The notes under the pieces are model-generated. The model was not told where the DNA came from. It made no database searches and saw nothing but the letters and a program-made list of their open reading frames with translations. Position numbers and translations under genes: made by a program. A stretch of DNA of 28,454 nt from Aduncisulcus paluster (taxonomy: Eukaryota > Fornicata), in NCBI GenBank assembly GCA_024181965.1, contig BQXS01012471.1:2065-30518 (forward strand), given 5' to 3'. This document shows, piece by piece, positions 16,043-26,059 of the stretch; the first letter of the stretch is position 1; every line of letters starts with the position of its first letter.

Positions 16043-17596
16043 TTACAAAGTTATAAATAAACGTTTTGTTCCCATCAACCCAGGCTTTGGATACTGTAGA
16101 GCAACTTCCTTATAAGAAGTACTAGTGACCATAGAAACATCTTCATCGATGTATGAATCAACAAAACATTTGAAAGTAGCCATGTGAAAGTTGTGAACGT
16201 GTTTCTTAAATTCTGAATAAACTTTCGGTTGGAAGAATGCCGGAAAACACATCTTTTCCTTCTTTGTGATCATATTGGTTCCATCGATGAGTGCATTTAT
16301 CTGAGACGGCTCCAATACAGAATCTGTAGTTTCCCCCAATCCATTATAAACCGAAATCCATTGCTTCTGTTGAGGTACAGTGAAACATTCAATAGGATCT
16401 TCATAAATAAACTCATATAAATGGTTCAATGCATATTGAATCTCCCCAATCAATACTTCATTTTCATTCTCAACGTCAAACATCTCAGGATTAGAGAAAT
16501 ATACTATGTAAACAGGTCTAGAGACAGCACTTTCTTCAGTGGCATTATGAAGAAAAGATATATGGGGGAAGTCAGACTTCATAATAAATTCCCCATAACA
16601 TGCATAATGATGTTGCCAGTAGCTTCGTATTCCAAGAATCCATCTTTTTCTGGTCGTCTCTGTCCAATCTTTGAAGAATGAGTGCCCAGCATGTTTTCCA
16701 CAAGGAACACTAAGGATTTTACCTCCAAGATGCTCGAATAGATCACTTGTGATGCTATAGTCTGATCCATGGTGAGGAGCAGAGATGAAATGAGGGTTTT
16801 TAACAGAAAAAAACGAGAAATATGACATACCATCGTCAGTATGTTCAGAGGAGGGCTGACAGAATGGAGAATGGGAAGTACACATATCTCCAGTGAAAAG
16901 AGCTGTAAAAGGAGTCGTGGAAGGGGTTGAATGGCTGTATGAAAAGAAGACAGCAATGGAGTTATAGTTTTCCTCGTATGAATGACTATCAGGACGACTA
17001 TAAGAAGGAATAAACAAAGTTATGTCAAATTTACACGATTCAGAGGAACTTCTGCGGGCAATAATATTGTTATCAAATGACATAATAACAGAAAAATCAT
17101 TTTCCTCCAAGGTCTCAACCCTTCCTGATATTGGATCTCTGATATAAGTTGCATTCACAGTATGGATTGGATCATGTGGCCTGCTGGAATGGAAAATATG
17201 ATCATTGTGATTGTGAGTTTCAAAATATTCAATGAAAGTAATTCCTTCTTTGCGAAGCTCTTGCACAAGAGGATATCCAGGAGTTCTCCCAGAGTCAATT
17301 ATTGCAGCATAAGTTCCACATTTAATCAGATAATAATTATAACTGCAACGAGTTCCAACATTAATGTGAGAAACTTCAATATCGAGGGACTCCCTCGGAG
17401 GGTTGTGCAACAACTGCCAGTGGCACTAGAAAGATAATAGCAAAATAAATCAAGAAAACAAATTAAATAGAAATAAGGAACCACCTAAAAGTGCACATAC
17501 TATTCTAGATTTCGTCAAAAAAACTCTCCAAAAGAAACTCCGCCTGAAGAAGTCGAGAAAAAGCTCCCAAATATTTCTCAATTTAATAAATAACAT
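16043..17596 (-). CDS. ComEC-like metallo-beta-lactamase-fold hydrolase, two exons
   Basis: Exon 2 (17425-16043) carries the metallo-beta-lactamase fold of the ComEC/Rec2-associated type: HINVGTRCSYNYYLIKCG, IIDSG, the metal motif THNHNDH, an NSIAVFF strand before LFTGD, and APHHGSDYS. In spliced numbering His103, His105, Asp107, His108, Asp212 and His250 or His251 are the likely metal ligands. Its open frame begins exactly after a TAG and contains no usable ATG, so an upstream exon is needed. A GTATGT donor (17500-17495) and TTTCTAG acceptor (17428-17426) remove 75 bases and join an ATG at 17596 with 32 hydrophobic/basic codons in frame, giving 492 residues. The first exon may be a membrane or targeting segment. 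Substrate unknown; relatives cleave nucleic acids or act on phosphoesters. Transfer from bacteria is possible. Confidence 0.8.
17426..17500 (-). other. Intron of the metallo-beta-lactamase-fold gene
   Basis: 75 bases, donor GTATGT, pyrimidine-rich tract and acceptor TTTCTAG, phase 0. The downstream frame is closed by this TAG in the unspliced sequence and opens only by splicing to the ATG exon. Confidence 0.65.
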
Positions 17597-17871
17597 ATTA
17601 TTATTCGTTGTAAATATATTGATACATTTCTGGTTATCTATTGGAAATGTTAGAATAGATCATCTCTTCTTGGTGTTCTTTCCGTTAAGATATATTAAAT
17701 TCAATAATATATTATCTCTATTTCAAAGATCTAAATCAATAATTTTGTTATTACCTCCCAAATAGAAGAATCATGACAGATAGATAACATTGCCGGATAA
17801 AGGAGATTCGATGAAGTATCAATTTCTTAATTCTCGTTTTGTTCGTTCCCAACTCTTTTGAGAAATCTTAA

Positions 17872-20800
17872 ATGCTTTCTTTCCAACTTCCGGCGGTTTC
17901 TAAAACCTCCCGTTCTAAGCATTATGCCGATCCTATGCGATCTAAATCATCAACATCTCAAAGGCGCCTGGATATCCTTAGAAAAACAGCGGGTATGTAA
18001 ATATTACACTTTATTTCGATATTATCTTTCTAAATATCACATCTAATCTAATTTTGTCATTCTTTTTCATAGAACGTTTAATTCAGGAACAAATTTCATC
18101 TAAAACCATCGAAAAATCACATGTATGTTATCATTTCCATTGTATCTTTTTGTATAGTGCCCTTTAATACTTGGAAGGGTCGTGTTTATTCTTTCGTGCT
18201 ATTATTTATCTATGAATTTCTATCACACCTCTCAAACACGATATTCTTCCTTTTTTTATTGCTTTAGGCAACAAAATTAGGAGAATCGGCAAGGAAAGTA
18301 TCCAAACTATCGTCTGATCTTCGAAAATCGAGAATATCACAGGAGAAACTTGTGACTCAACTTGAAAACGAACGTAAATCCTTTAAACAATTATCATTTT
18401 CCGTACAATCAAATGAACTTTTGACTTCTCACCTGTCCACTCTTGCCGGAAAGCTTGAGACAGACATCTCCCTTATTTCCACTCAATTTGATCGTAGTGA
18501 GCAGGTAAAAGAGAAAATGTCGACTAAAATCACAACAATTGAAGGTCAATTATCAGATATGGAACAATTAGTCCAGTCTATGTCATCCTCCTTCAAAGAG
18601 AAAGAAGATACCTTTGAGAGCGAGAAGAATGACCTTATTGCTTCCATAGATGACCTTAAACAAAAGAATGAAGGCCTATCTTCTGAAAATGGTGCTCTTC
18701 GTACTTCTTTGCAATCTATGCAGGAAGATCACGCATCCTCGATGAAATCTTGGGAATTACGTGTCTCTGAGTTGGAAACACAACTAAAAGAATGGCAAAC
18801 AAAACTATCTCAAGCTGAAGCAAGCCATCAGACTGCCCTACAAACCAAACATGATGAAATGACTCATGCTGTCGCTGACATATCTGCTCTGTTGGAGTCT
18901 GAGAGGATTTCCCACGCGCAGATAATAGAAGACCACCAAAAGCAACTATCCATACAGACAAAGGAGATTTCCATGCTTCAAGGATCTGTTAAGTCACTCA
19001 CCAATCTGAATGAGCTTAGTATTGCTGATAAAGAGAAAGAATCAAAGAGATTACGTGATGTGGAAAAAGAATTGAAAGATCTCATGGAACAATGCGAAAA
19101 TGAAAGGGAAAGAGAGGCATCTGAGAGAGAAAAAGAAGCGGAACGTTATCGAAAGTCTGAAGAACAACGAAAAGCAGCTGAACTCGCTCTTAGAAAGGAA
19201 CATGAACTAAAAAAAGAACTTGAGAATGTTCAAAAAGAGTTGTCTAAAGCTCTTGATGAATCCAATGCTCTTCTCAAAGACACGAATGAAAAGCTTTCAT
19301 TGTCGGAAGTATCTTTGCGTGAGACCAAGGAAGAATTGTCTGTTCAAAGCAAAGAAATGGATTTAAAATGCAGAGAACTAGAAACAAACCTGAGTGATCT
19401 TAAAAAATCTTCCAAACAAACCTCTTTGCTTGCTCAAGAAAGGAAAGAAAAGTTGGAAGCTGATAAAAAGGAACTTGTAGCAGAAATATCAAAGCTTACC
19501 GAATCAGTGAAAGCTCTTGAAAGTGAGAAACAAGAACTATTTTTAGAACATGAGAAGTTCAAGGATCAAATTGCACAATCCGGCAAAAAACGAGATCGTG
19601 AAGAGAAGAAGCGAGAACGAGAAGAGAAGAAGAAACTTGAGACTCTTATCAAAGACCTTCGAAGTGAATTAGCAATGGAAAAAGAAGCATACAAGACCCT
19701 TTGTGCTTCGAACGATGAAGAAGAGAAGAAGAGAGAGAAGGTAGAAGCCGAAAGAGAGAAAGAGAGAGAGAGAAGAAGAAGAACGTTATAGAAAAGAAGA
19801 ACGTGAAAAGCAGAGATTGCAAGAGAAAGAGGCTCTTCTGGTTCAACGAATGGAGGAAGAGAAACAGGAATTGTTACAAGTCGAGGAAGAACGAAAGAAA
19901 CAATTCGAATCCACTCTTATTTCGCTGAGAAAAGTGCAATCCGAGCTTAAGGACGTTAAGGAGATGAACATTGTTCTTTCCCAACAAATTGAACAAATGA
20001 ATTGTGAACAAGAAGAAAGAGAGAAGAGAGAGAGAGAAGAAAGAGAGAGAGAGAGAAGAGAGAGGGAACTCGAGGCTAATATGGAGAGAGAAAGAAAAGA
20101 ATACGAGCACAAAGAAAAAGAATGTGAGAAACTTGTTCAGGATCAGCTTTCAATGTTATCTTCCCCTCCTCTCTGCAAGGAAAGACTCTCGACCATCCAG
20201 ACAACATCTCTGAAGAAGTTATATCAGTACTCACCGAATAATAAGAAGAAACAAGCAGATGAGAAACATCGTTCTAAATTTAGTACATCTCATCGAACAA
20301 GAACGGATTCTGAACCCATTGATAGTGATTTTTCTGAAGGAGAAGTGGAAGAGGATGATGTCATTGATGAAAAAGAAAGAGAAGAAGAAGAAGAAGAAGA
20401 AGAAATGTCAGAGACCTCCAGTGAAAAACGATTCAAACTACAACCATCAGCAGCAGGCTCGATAAAGCTTAGATCACATCAAAGTATTGGGAAGGGTGCT
20501 AATAGTAATAAGAAAATCAGAAAAAAGAAATCAATTGCTGCTTCACATCGGTCAATTTCCACCACATCTGCAAAAAAGACCTCTTCCTCTTCCTCTTCCC
20601 AAGGAATTAAAAGAAGATCTTCATCGAGATCTTCAGGTGTTTCTTCTCATTCTAGGTCAAAACCAAGTTCTATAAATAGCACCAATAGTTTCTCATCTTT
20701 ATTGGAGAGTGACGGTTATAGAATTTCTTCAGCTTCGAAGCCCCCTTCCAACTCTTCTTCCTCTTCTTTTTCCTCCGATGTCGTGTCGCTTTCTCCTACC

Positions 20801-21001
20801 CCGTGCAGACCAATTCGAGAGAAGCGTCTAAAAAGCAAAAAGAAGAAATCGGTTTCCACTCGTCATTTTGAGAAGAATCGGAATTCTCAAACAACTCAAG
20901 GACATGTCACAGCAGAGTCAAAGAGCAGGAGATCAACTGTTATTCCTCTCCACGTATCTCCGAGCGATCCTTTATTTGATGGAGATGTATTTGAATTTTA
21001 A
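17872..21001 (+). CDS. Long coiled-coil protein, three exons, frameshifted in exon 3
   Basis: Exons 17872-17992, 18073-18122 and 18268 onward join in frame (phases 1 and 0) from the ATG at 17872. The frame then runs to a stop at 19789-19791, giving 564 residues. From about 19760 another frame takes over without a break in character (charged heptad-like Glu/Arg/Lys sequence) and runs to 21001. The switch lies in an (AG)n(AAG)n microsatellite; gain of one AG or loss of one base would restore a single protein of about 965 residues. The N-terminal 40 residues are basic. A very long coiled coil follows, similar in style to SMC/golgin/myosin-tail proteins, then an acidic run and a Ser/Lys/Arg-rich tail (about 20250-21000), probably disordered. 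A cytoskeletal or tethering role is a guess from the coiled coil; no family recognised. Confidence 0.8.
17993..18072 (+). other. Intron 1 of the coiled-coil gene
   Basis: 80 bases, donor GTATGT, acceptor TTCATAG, phase 1. Splicing joins codon 40 of exon 1 to exon 2 without a stop; the unspliced frames are closed. Confidence 0.8.
18123..18267 (+). other. Intron 2 of the coiled-coil gene
   Basis: 145 bases, donor GTATGT, T-rich tract and acceptor GCTTTAG, phase 0. It joins the 50-base exon 2 to the long exon 3, whose open frame starts upstream of its only GTG candidate start, as expected for an internal exon. Confidence 0.8.
19751..19783 (+). repeat. AG/AAG microsatellite at the frameshift
   Basis: Purine-only run of AG and AAG units. 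The reading frame before it and the one after it differ by one base, equivalent to one missing AG unit. Such runs are prone to replication slippage and to sequencing error. Confidence 0.7.
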
Positions 21002-21454
21002 TTATAATAAGAATCAAATTGTTGAATTAGATTTGTTTCCGTTATAAAATCACAACGAGAAGTGTTGGTGCATAATTAAATAGAATGAGGGGTGAATAAA
21101 TTGTTAGATTAAAGAAAAAGATAAAATATTTGTAGAAAAGAGCCAAAAAGTTGTATCTTCTTCTCAGAACGCCAAGAATGACCAATTTTAATTTGGTTTT
21201 GAAATTGAAGGAAACTTCAAAATAATAATTTAAATTTTAAAAAATCATATAGAAATTCGATTAGATTTTGATATTAAAGTTCATTATATTATCTGTTGTG
21301 GGTGAGAAAATTAGAACTATTTTTAGCTAGGGCAAAGACAAAAAATATAATCAGTTTTCATTTCATTGGTCACTCTAAAAAGGTGTTACCTTGGTTATAA
21401 ATCTGGTTAAATTCTCTAATTTGACTAAAAATCGATAAAATAAGCAAAATAACG
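21002..21454. promoter_or_regulatory. Intergenic region upstream of cytidine deaminase
   Basis: 453 AT-rich bases with the 3' end of the coiled-coil gene and the promoter of the deaminase. I see no gene, RNA or clear motif. Confidence 0.4.
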
Positions 21455-21901
21455 ATGACTACCGATTCATTAATCAAATCACCTGTTAAGAGTCCCTTTG
21501 AGCCTTGCAAGCTGACGACTGGACAACAAAGCATTCTAGATCGTGCTATATCTGCGAGCAAGAGGGCATACTGCCCCTACAGCCATTTTTCTGTTGGTGC
21601 CTGTGTTGAAGATGAAAATGGAAATTTCTATGAAGGATGTAACGTCGAAAATGCTTCTTATGGTCTTACCAACTGTGCCGAACGTACTGCAATCTTCTCA
21701 GGAGTGGCCAGCGGAATGAGAAAAATTCGGACGATAGCAATTGTTGCGGATACTCCCAACCCTGTCAGTCCATGCGGTGCTTGTCGTCAAGTTATTTCTG
21801 AGTTCAGTGATAAGAATACTGTCATTATTTTGGCCAACATGAAAGGCAGTGCTGTTGTTATTTCCCTCAAAGATATTCTCCCCTATGGATTTGATCTTTA
21901 A
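21455..21901 (+). CDS. Cytidine deaminase
   Basis: Converts cytidine or deoxycytidine to uridine or deoxyuridine in pyrimidine salvage. At 148 residues from an ATG it matches the tetrameric eukaryotic/bacterial form (about 130-150). Motifs: YCPYSHFSVGA (39-49), the nucleoside-binding GCNVENASYG (61-70), the catalytic CAERTA with Cys74 and Glu76, and PCGACRQV with Cys107 and Cys110. The three cysteines bind zinc and Glu76 is the proton shuttle. The C-terminus ILPYGFDL fits the family's LLP-F motif. No introns. The gene lies 1 kb upstream of a nucleoside phosphorylase on the same strand, whose likely substrate uridine is its product. Confidence 0.96.
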   Translation: MTTDSLIKSPVKSPFEPCKLTTGQQSILDRAISASKRAYCPYSHFSVGACVEDENGNFYEGCNVENASYGLTNCAERTAIFSGVASGMRKIRTIAIVADTPNPVSPCGACRQVISEFSDKNTVIILANMKGSAVVISLKDILPYGFDL

Positions 21902-22879
21902 AAGGCTCTATTGTTTCAATTATATATTTATATATATATTCCTTTTTTTCTGTTTTTTGTTTTGCTTCATTCATTTTTATGCTTTTTGACACGTGTTTAA
22001 CAGTGGAGAAACCACTTTTGTTTAGAGATTTCATTGGCTTCAAATTTCTCCGATTCATTTCCATTATAAAATAAAAAGACTCATCATGGCATGAGTCATG
22101 AGAATAGAAGATTTACCTACTCGGTAATACCGAGAAACTCCGAGTTTCAATGAGTCATTGAGTTTAACTCAATTCAATCAAAAGAGAAAATTAGAAACAT
22201 CATTTTTGGTACTATGAAGTGGTAGCTTAAGGAAAAGCATGGTCAGCCTGGTAATAGTGCCGCTGTAGCAGTAGTGGTGAAGAAACATTAACTCCATTTT
22301 GGAAATTGTTTGAATCTGCTAAAACAGTCATAGTTTGATGATTATGAATTATTTCTATTCATTATAATGCATTTTTGCTTCAAATAATTCGCCAAAATAA
22401 ACCTCAGAGGTTTTTTTTCATCGGTTTTCATTGCTTTATTAAATTTCCCCGGCATCATTGAAATCAAAAACAATGTGTTGAAACTATATTGAACGTATAT
22501 GCTGATAGCAGCAAAATCTGCAAAAATTCTGAAGTTTCCTTTGTATTTCAGAAGATTCAACAAAACTTGCAATTTATTCGCGTTCACTTTATTCGAACAA
22601 GATTTTTCAGTTTTCTTCTATTGCATTCGATATTTTTTCATCTGTCATTGCCATTCCATTGCATTATCCACTGTTGTACAACCTGATGAGGATCATGCTG
22701 TTACTGTTTATAAACTTGATTGTTTTCGAGAAGGGATTTTTACGAAATAATATTTTTCAATTTTTTTTTTGTATCATGTCTTTCTTTTTTGAGGTGATTT
22801 GAGCTTCATCCATCTCCACCGCAATTGAAATATCTACCTTTTGAAGCAACATCATTTTCTTACACAATCAAATTAATCA
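21902..22879. promoter_or_regulatory. Long intergenic region with palindrome cluster, upstream of nucleoside phosphorylase
   Basis: About 980 bases. Apart from the palindrome cluster (22079-22173, listed separately) it is AT-rich. Open frames at 22342-22587 (minus) and 22499-22750 (plus) lack credible ATG starts and resemble no family, so I do not call them. The last part must hold the phosphorylase promoter and 5' UTR. Confidence 0.45.
22079..22173. promoter_or_regulatory. Cluster of perfect palindromes with two GCN4/AP-1-type sites
   Basis: Four inverted repeats in 95 bases: ACTCAT-N6-ATGAGT (22079-22096), CTCGGTA-A-TACCGAG (22120-22134), GAAACTC-C-GAGTTTC (22134-22148) and ATTGAGTT-T-AACTCAAT (22157-22173). 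The last three have a single central base and 7-8-base arms. ATGAGTCAT, the consensus half of bZIP factors such as GCN4 and AP-1, occurs exactly at 22091-22099 and 22150-22158. Either a multi-site operator for dimeric factors or a multi-hairpin RNA would look like this. Confidence 0.55.
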
Positions 22880-24037
22880 AGTATGTAATTTTTAACCACT
22901 TAATTCTAAATATTACTATATTTTTTCCGCAATTTTCCCTGGATACTCACTTTGCACCATTTTCCTATTTCAGTGAAATCCGACAAAATTCTCGAAGTTC
23001 TTGGAGTCCACACCGTTATCCCTCACATTGTTAACAATTGGGACGATGTTAAAGACATTTTCAAGGATTGTCCCCTCGTTACTCTCAACCGGGGTAAAAT
23101 ACCTCCTTACATCATTGCTTGTGGGGATAGAAACCGCGTTGAGTATATTTCTGGACTCCTTGATGAAGGAACTGCTGTTCTCTTAAATGAACGCATGAAA
23201 GCTCATGGTAAACCAGCTGGTCGTGTTGCAGTTGCCCTCGGAACTTACAAAGGTGTCCCCGTTGCTGTGTTTGAGCACTTGATGGGAACTCCTTCTGTTG
23301 AAATCCTTGTAAAAGAAGTCACCAGCCCTGAATATTGTGCTGTTCACGAGCCATACAAGGTCCCAACCACCGTTTTCAGACCTCCTGAAGTTGTCCACCT
23401 CGTTCGTGTTGGATCCTGCGGAGGAGTGAACTCTCCTGATTCTCCTGAACTTTCAGTTGTCCAATGCGGTGATATTATTATCATGAACAAAGTTATTGGG
23501 GTTACCGGATGTGATATCCAATCCATTACTGGTTCTCTCGATCTCTTGTCAACTAAGACAGTTGAAAAGGCCCGTGCGACATTGCTTGACTTAGGTTTTG
23601 AAGAGGAAGGTGATGACAAGATCCTTGTGAAGAAGAGCGATCCGGGAGTTTCTAGTAAGCTCTCTGCTGGGGCCGTTGCTGCTCGTGCGAAGCTTGTTAA
23701 GGATTTCCCTGTGGATCCTGAGCATAAATTCACCAGTCATGTCCTCGGATACACATCCAAAGACTCACTCTATTGTGAATCGAACGAGGAAGAATTCATG
23801 GCACTTCGTAAAGACCATGGAGTGGCTTGTTCTGAGATGGAAGCCAGTTGTCTGGTGCGTCTTTCCGCTCAACGTGAGGTCAGCAGTGCCCCTCTACGTG
23901 CAGGCGCTGTCTGTGGTGTAATTGGTGCCATCCCAGGAGAGAGTTTCTGTTCTGATCGATCTGTTATCAAATCTGCCGTCACGTGGGCCTGTTATACTGG
24001 TCTTGAGGGAGTTTGTGGGTTTGCTAAAATGCTCTAA
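22880..24037 (+). CDS. Nucleoside phosphorylase (uridine/purine type), start codon split by an intron
   Basis: A member of the PNP/UDP phosphorylase family I, which splits a nucleoside with phosphate into base and ribose-1-phosphate. Motifs (spliced numbering, 354 residues): GDRNRVEYI (51-59) for phosphate binding, HLMGTPSVEI (102-111), RVGSCGG (145-151) and SEMEAS (287-292), which holds the ribose hydroxyls. Uridine is the likely substrate, given the cytidine deaminase next door, but purine nucleosides cannot be excluded. The open frame has no ATG. A GTATGT donor at 22881 and a CTATTTCAG acceptor ending at 22973 remove 93 bases and join the A at 22880 to TG at 22974-22975, making an ATG exactly in frame with residue 2 Lys. 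Exon 1 would otherwise be 5' UTR. Confidence 0.88.
22881..22973 (+). other. Intron splitting the start codon of nucleoside phosphorylase
   Basis: 93 bases, donor GTATGT, acceptor CCTATTTCAG. Of the three possible joining phases, two hit stops soon after the junction and the third creates A|TG. Unspliced, the frame has only TTG after the stop at 22907-22909. Confidence 0.7.
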
Positions 24038-24524
24038 TTCTATATTTCTACTTGTATCTTTTAACTTATTGATATTAATATTAATATTAATATTAATTTA
24101 GTTATATACTCGCTTTGATTGTTTTTTAGTATTATCTTTTTCATATTCTCATTGTTTGAGATTTTGATGGTTATCTTTTTTAGAATGAGTACCCAAACCA
24201 GCTTTTCTATTATCCTTTTCACCCTTTTTTTGCTGTCAATTCAGTTATCTTCATTTCTTGTCATTAATTTTTATATTTTAATCATATTGATGCAAGATAA
24301 TGAAGTCCAATTGTACTTTTTATCCTTGTTCAGCAAGTAAATTTACATTTGCCACACATCTCAAGTGTTTGCCTTCTCAAGGCGTTTTCTCGTGTGTTTC
24401 TAATCAAAGATAATTTTATCATTTCATTGGCGAGAATAAAAGTTTTAGTTAAATTTAAGATATAATCATACCATTAAATGTAAATATTTTTATAAATAAA
24501 ACAGATGAACTAAAATTTGAAATT
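24038..24524. promoter_or_regulatory. Intergenic region between phosphorylase and second coiled-coil gene
   Basis: 487 AT-rich bases. Holds a hexanucleotide repeat (ATTAAT about four times, near 24072-24098) just after the phosphorylase stop. A Phe/Leu/Ile-rich open frame at 24119-24340 starts at TTG and is compositional noise. No other feature seen. Confidence 0.4.
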
Positions 24525-26032
24525 ATGACGGCTTTGGCCAACAAAAAAATAATGACAAGTGAATGTATGTATATTATATTGCATGGAAGCCTTAAATACT
24601 GATAAATTATTCTCTAATATTTTCTGTTTCACCTATATCTATAAAACCTTCAGCTCAACTTGCAATTTCCAGATTGGATCTTCAAGAAGGGATGAAATAT
24701 GTATACGATGCGTCTAAAAAGTTAATGATACCGTTTGAACAATCAATAGATGAGCTAAAACAGAATCTTGAAAAATTCAAATCTTCCATGATTGGATCTG
24801 AAGAAATACGTAAAATAGAAGAAAAAATTAAAGATAAAAGTAGGGATTACGATAAGATTTGGGCGAAACTTAGGAGTTTTGAAATTCATTTGGAAGAGTT
24901 AGAGGTTACTTATAACCATATCAATTTAACATCAAATCTTCTGGCATTATCAATTGATTTAACCGTTAAAACGGCGGAGAAAAAGTTAAGAGAAGTTATA
25001 GCAAAATCATTTGATGCAATGGAACTGAAAGATAAAGAAATATCGGCTAAAGTAGAGGATATTCGACAAAATCTTGTTGATCAATTAAAAGAGCCCTTAA
25101 AAGCCATTGTTCTTGATGAATGCGATGGCGATATTTCTAAAATTATTTCAAATCATGTTTCAAAGATTGATTCGTCCATTAAATCTCAAGTATCTGCTTT
25201 TTCCGAACGTCTTTCGAAGGTGGAGAATTACATTGATTCTTCGCATCCGCCTCTCCATGGAGAAACCTTTTCGATATCGTCTACTCATGGAAAAGGAGAA
25301 GAAGAGGAAGTAGAGGAAGAACAGGAAGAACAGGAAGAGGAACTAAAAGAGGAACTAAAAGAGGAAGAGAGAGAAGGAAAAAAGAAAGAATCAAATTCTT
25401 CCATATTAATTGTGAATACTGAAGCAGGTGACAAACAACCTTGTTCTTCTGCTATCATCTCGATGAGTCATAAAGTAGCCTCGTTAGAGAAAGAGAATCG
25501 TGATTTACATTCAACTGTGTCATCTCTTCAAGAATCAATCAAAATATTATTTGAAAGAGATCAAAAAAGAGAAGAAGAAACATCCAAATGTATCCAAGAT
25601 ATTCGAACCGAATTGATGGAAGAATTAGCTCGAAAGGACAAAGAAAGAGAGGAAGAATTCCAGAAAAGAGACGAAACGATGCAATCCACTCACGAGAAAA
25701 TGGTAGAAATGTTGCAACTTGTTACTCAAGCTCAGCATGTTGATTTATCGTCCCCTATAAAGCAACTAGAGATGCGCGTACGTGATCTGGAATCGATTAT
25801 TCAAAATGATAAGTTGGATGATGAAGAGGACGAAAGACTGTCAAAATACATTTCTCCCAAAGAAGTCAAACAAGAACTTGACAAGACTAGAGATGCCATG
25901 AAAAAGATTATTATCAACATTCAATCGTTTATGCAAAAGATAATTAAAGAAATGGAGCGGATCAATGGCCAGGTGATCCATAAATTGGGCGAGAAAGAAA
26001 CTCGAGATCTCCTTGGAACTGAGTTTGAATAG
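24525..26032 (+). CDS. Coiled-coil protein, two exons
   Basis: Exon 1 (24525-24564) encodes the ATG and 13 codons plus one base. A GTATGT donor at 24565 and an ACCTTCAG acceptor ending at 24653 remove 89 bases and enter the long frame, giving 472 residues. The long frame alone has no ATG at its start, only a TTG at 24674. The product is highly charged and largely helical: a coiled coil (about 20-190), a Glu-rich acidic stretch (about 228-255, with a 15-base GAACTAAAAGAGGAA repeat), a second coiled coil (about 280-370) and a final helical part. No catalytic motif or membrane span. It may be a structural or scaffold protein; it is not obviously related to the coiled-coil gene at 17872. No family recognised. 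Confidence 0.8.
24565..24653 (+). other. Intron of the second coiled-coil gene
   Basis: 89 bases, donor GTATGT, acceptor CCTTCAG, phase 1. The nearer AG at 24671-24672 gives the wrong frame, while this acceptor joins an ATG exon to the long frame. Confidence 0.7.
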
Positions 26033-26059
26033 CTTTGCAACAGCAATAATTATTTACTG

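Noticed and set aside
16824-16830. GTATGT on the minus strand inside the hydrolase as a further intron donor
   Set aside because: Removing sequence from here would delete the conserved APHHGS metal motif or hit a stop in the orphan segment's frame; it reads as coding.
22342-22750. Open frames on both strands upstream of the phosphorylase
   Set aside because: Neither has a usable ATG or a recognisable family; they overlap each other in AT-rich spacer.
24119-24340. 73-codon hydrophobic open frame
   Set aside because: It starts at TTG in very T-rich sequence, and the Phe/Leu/Ile composition is what AT-rich DNA gives by chance.
24654-24672. Acceptor TTTCCAG at 24671-24672 for the second coiled-coil gene
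   Set aside because: Joined to the exon 1 donor it gives the wrong frame; the CTTCAG at 24653 gives the right one.
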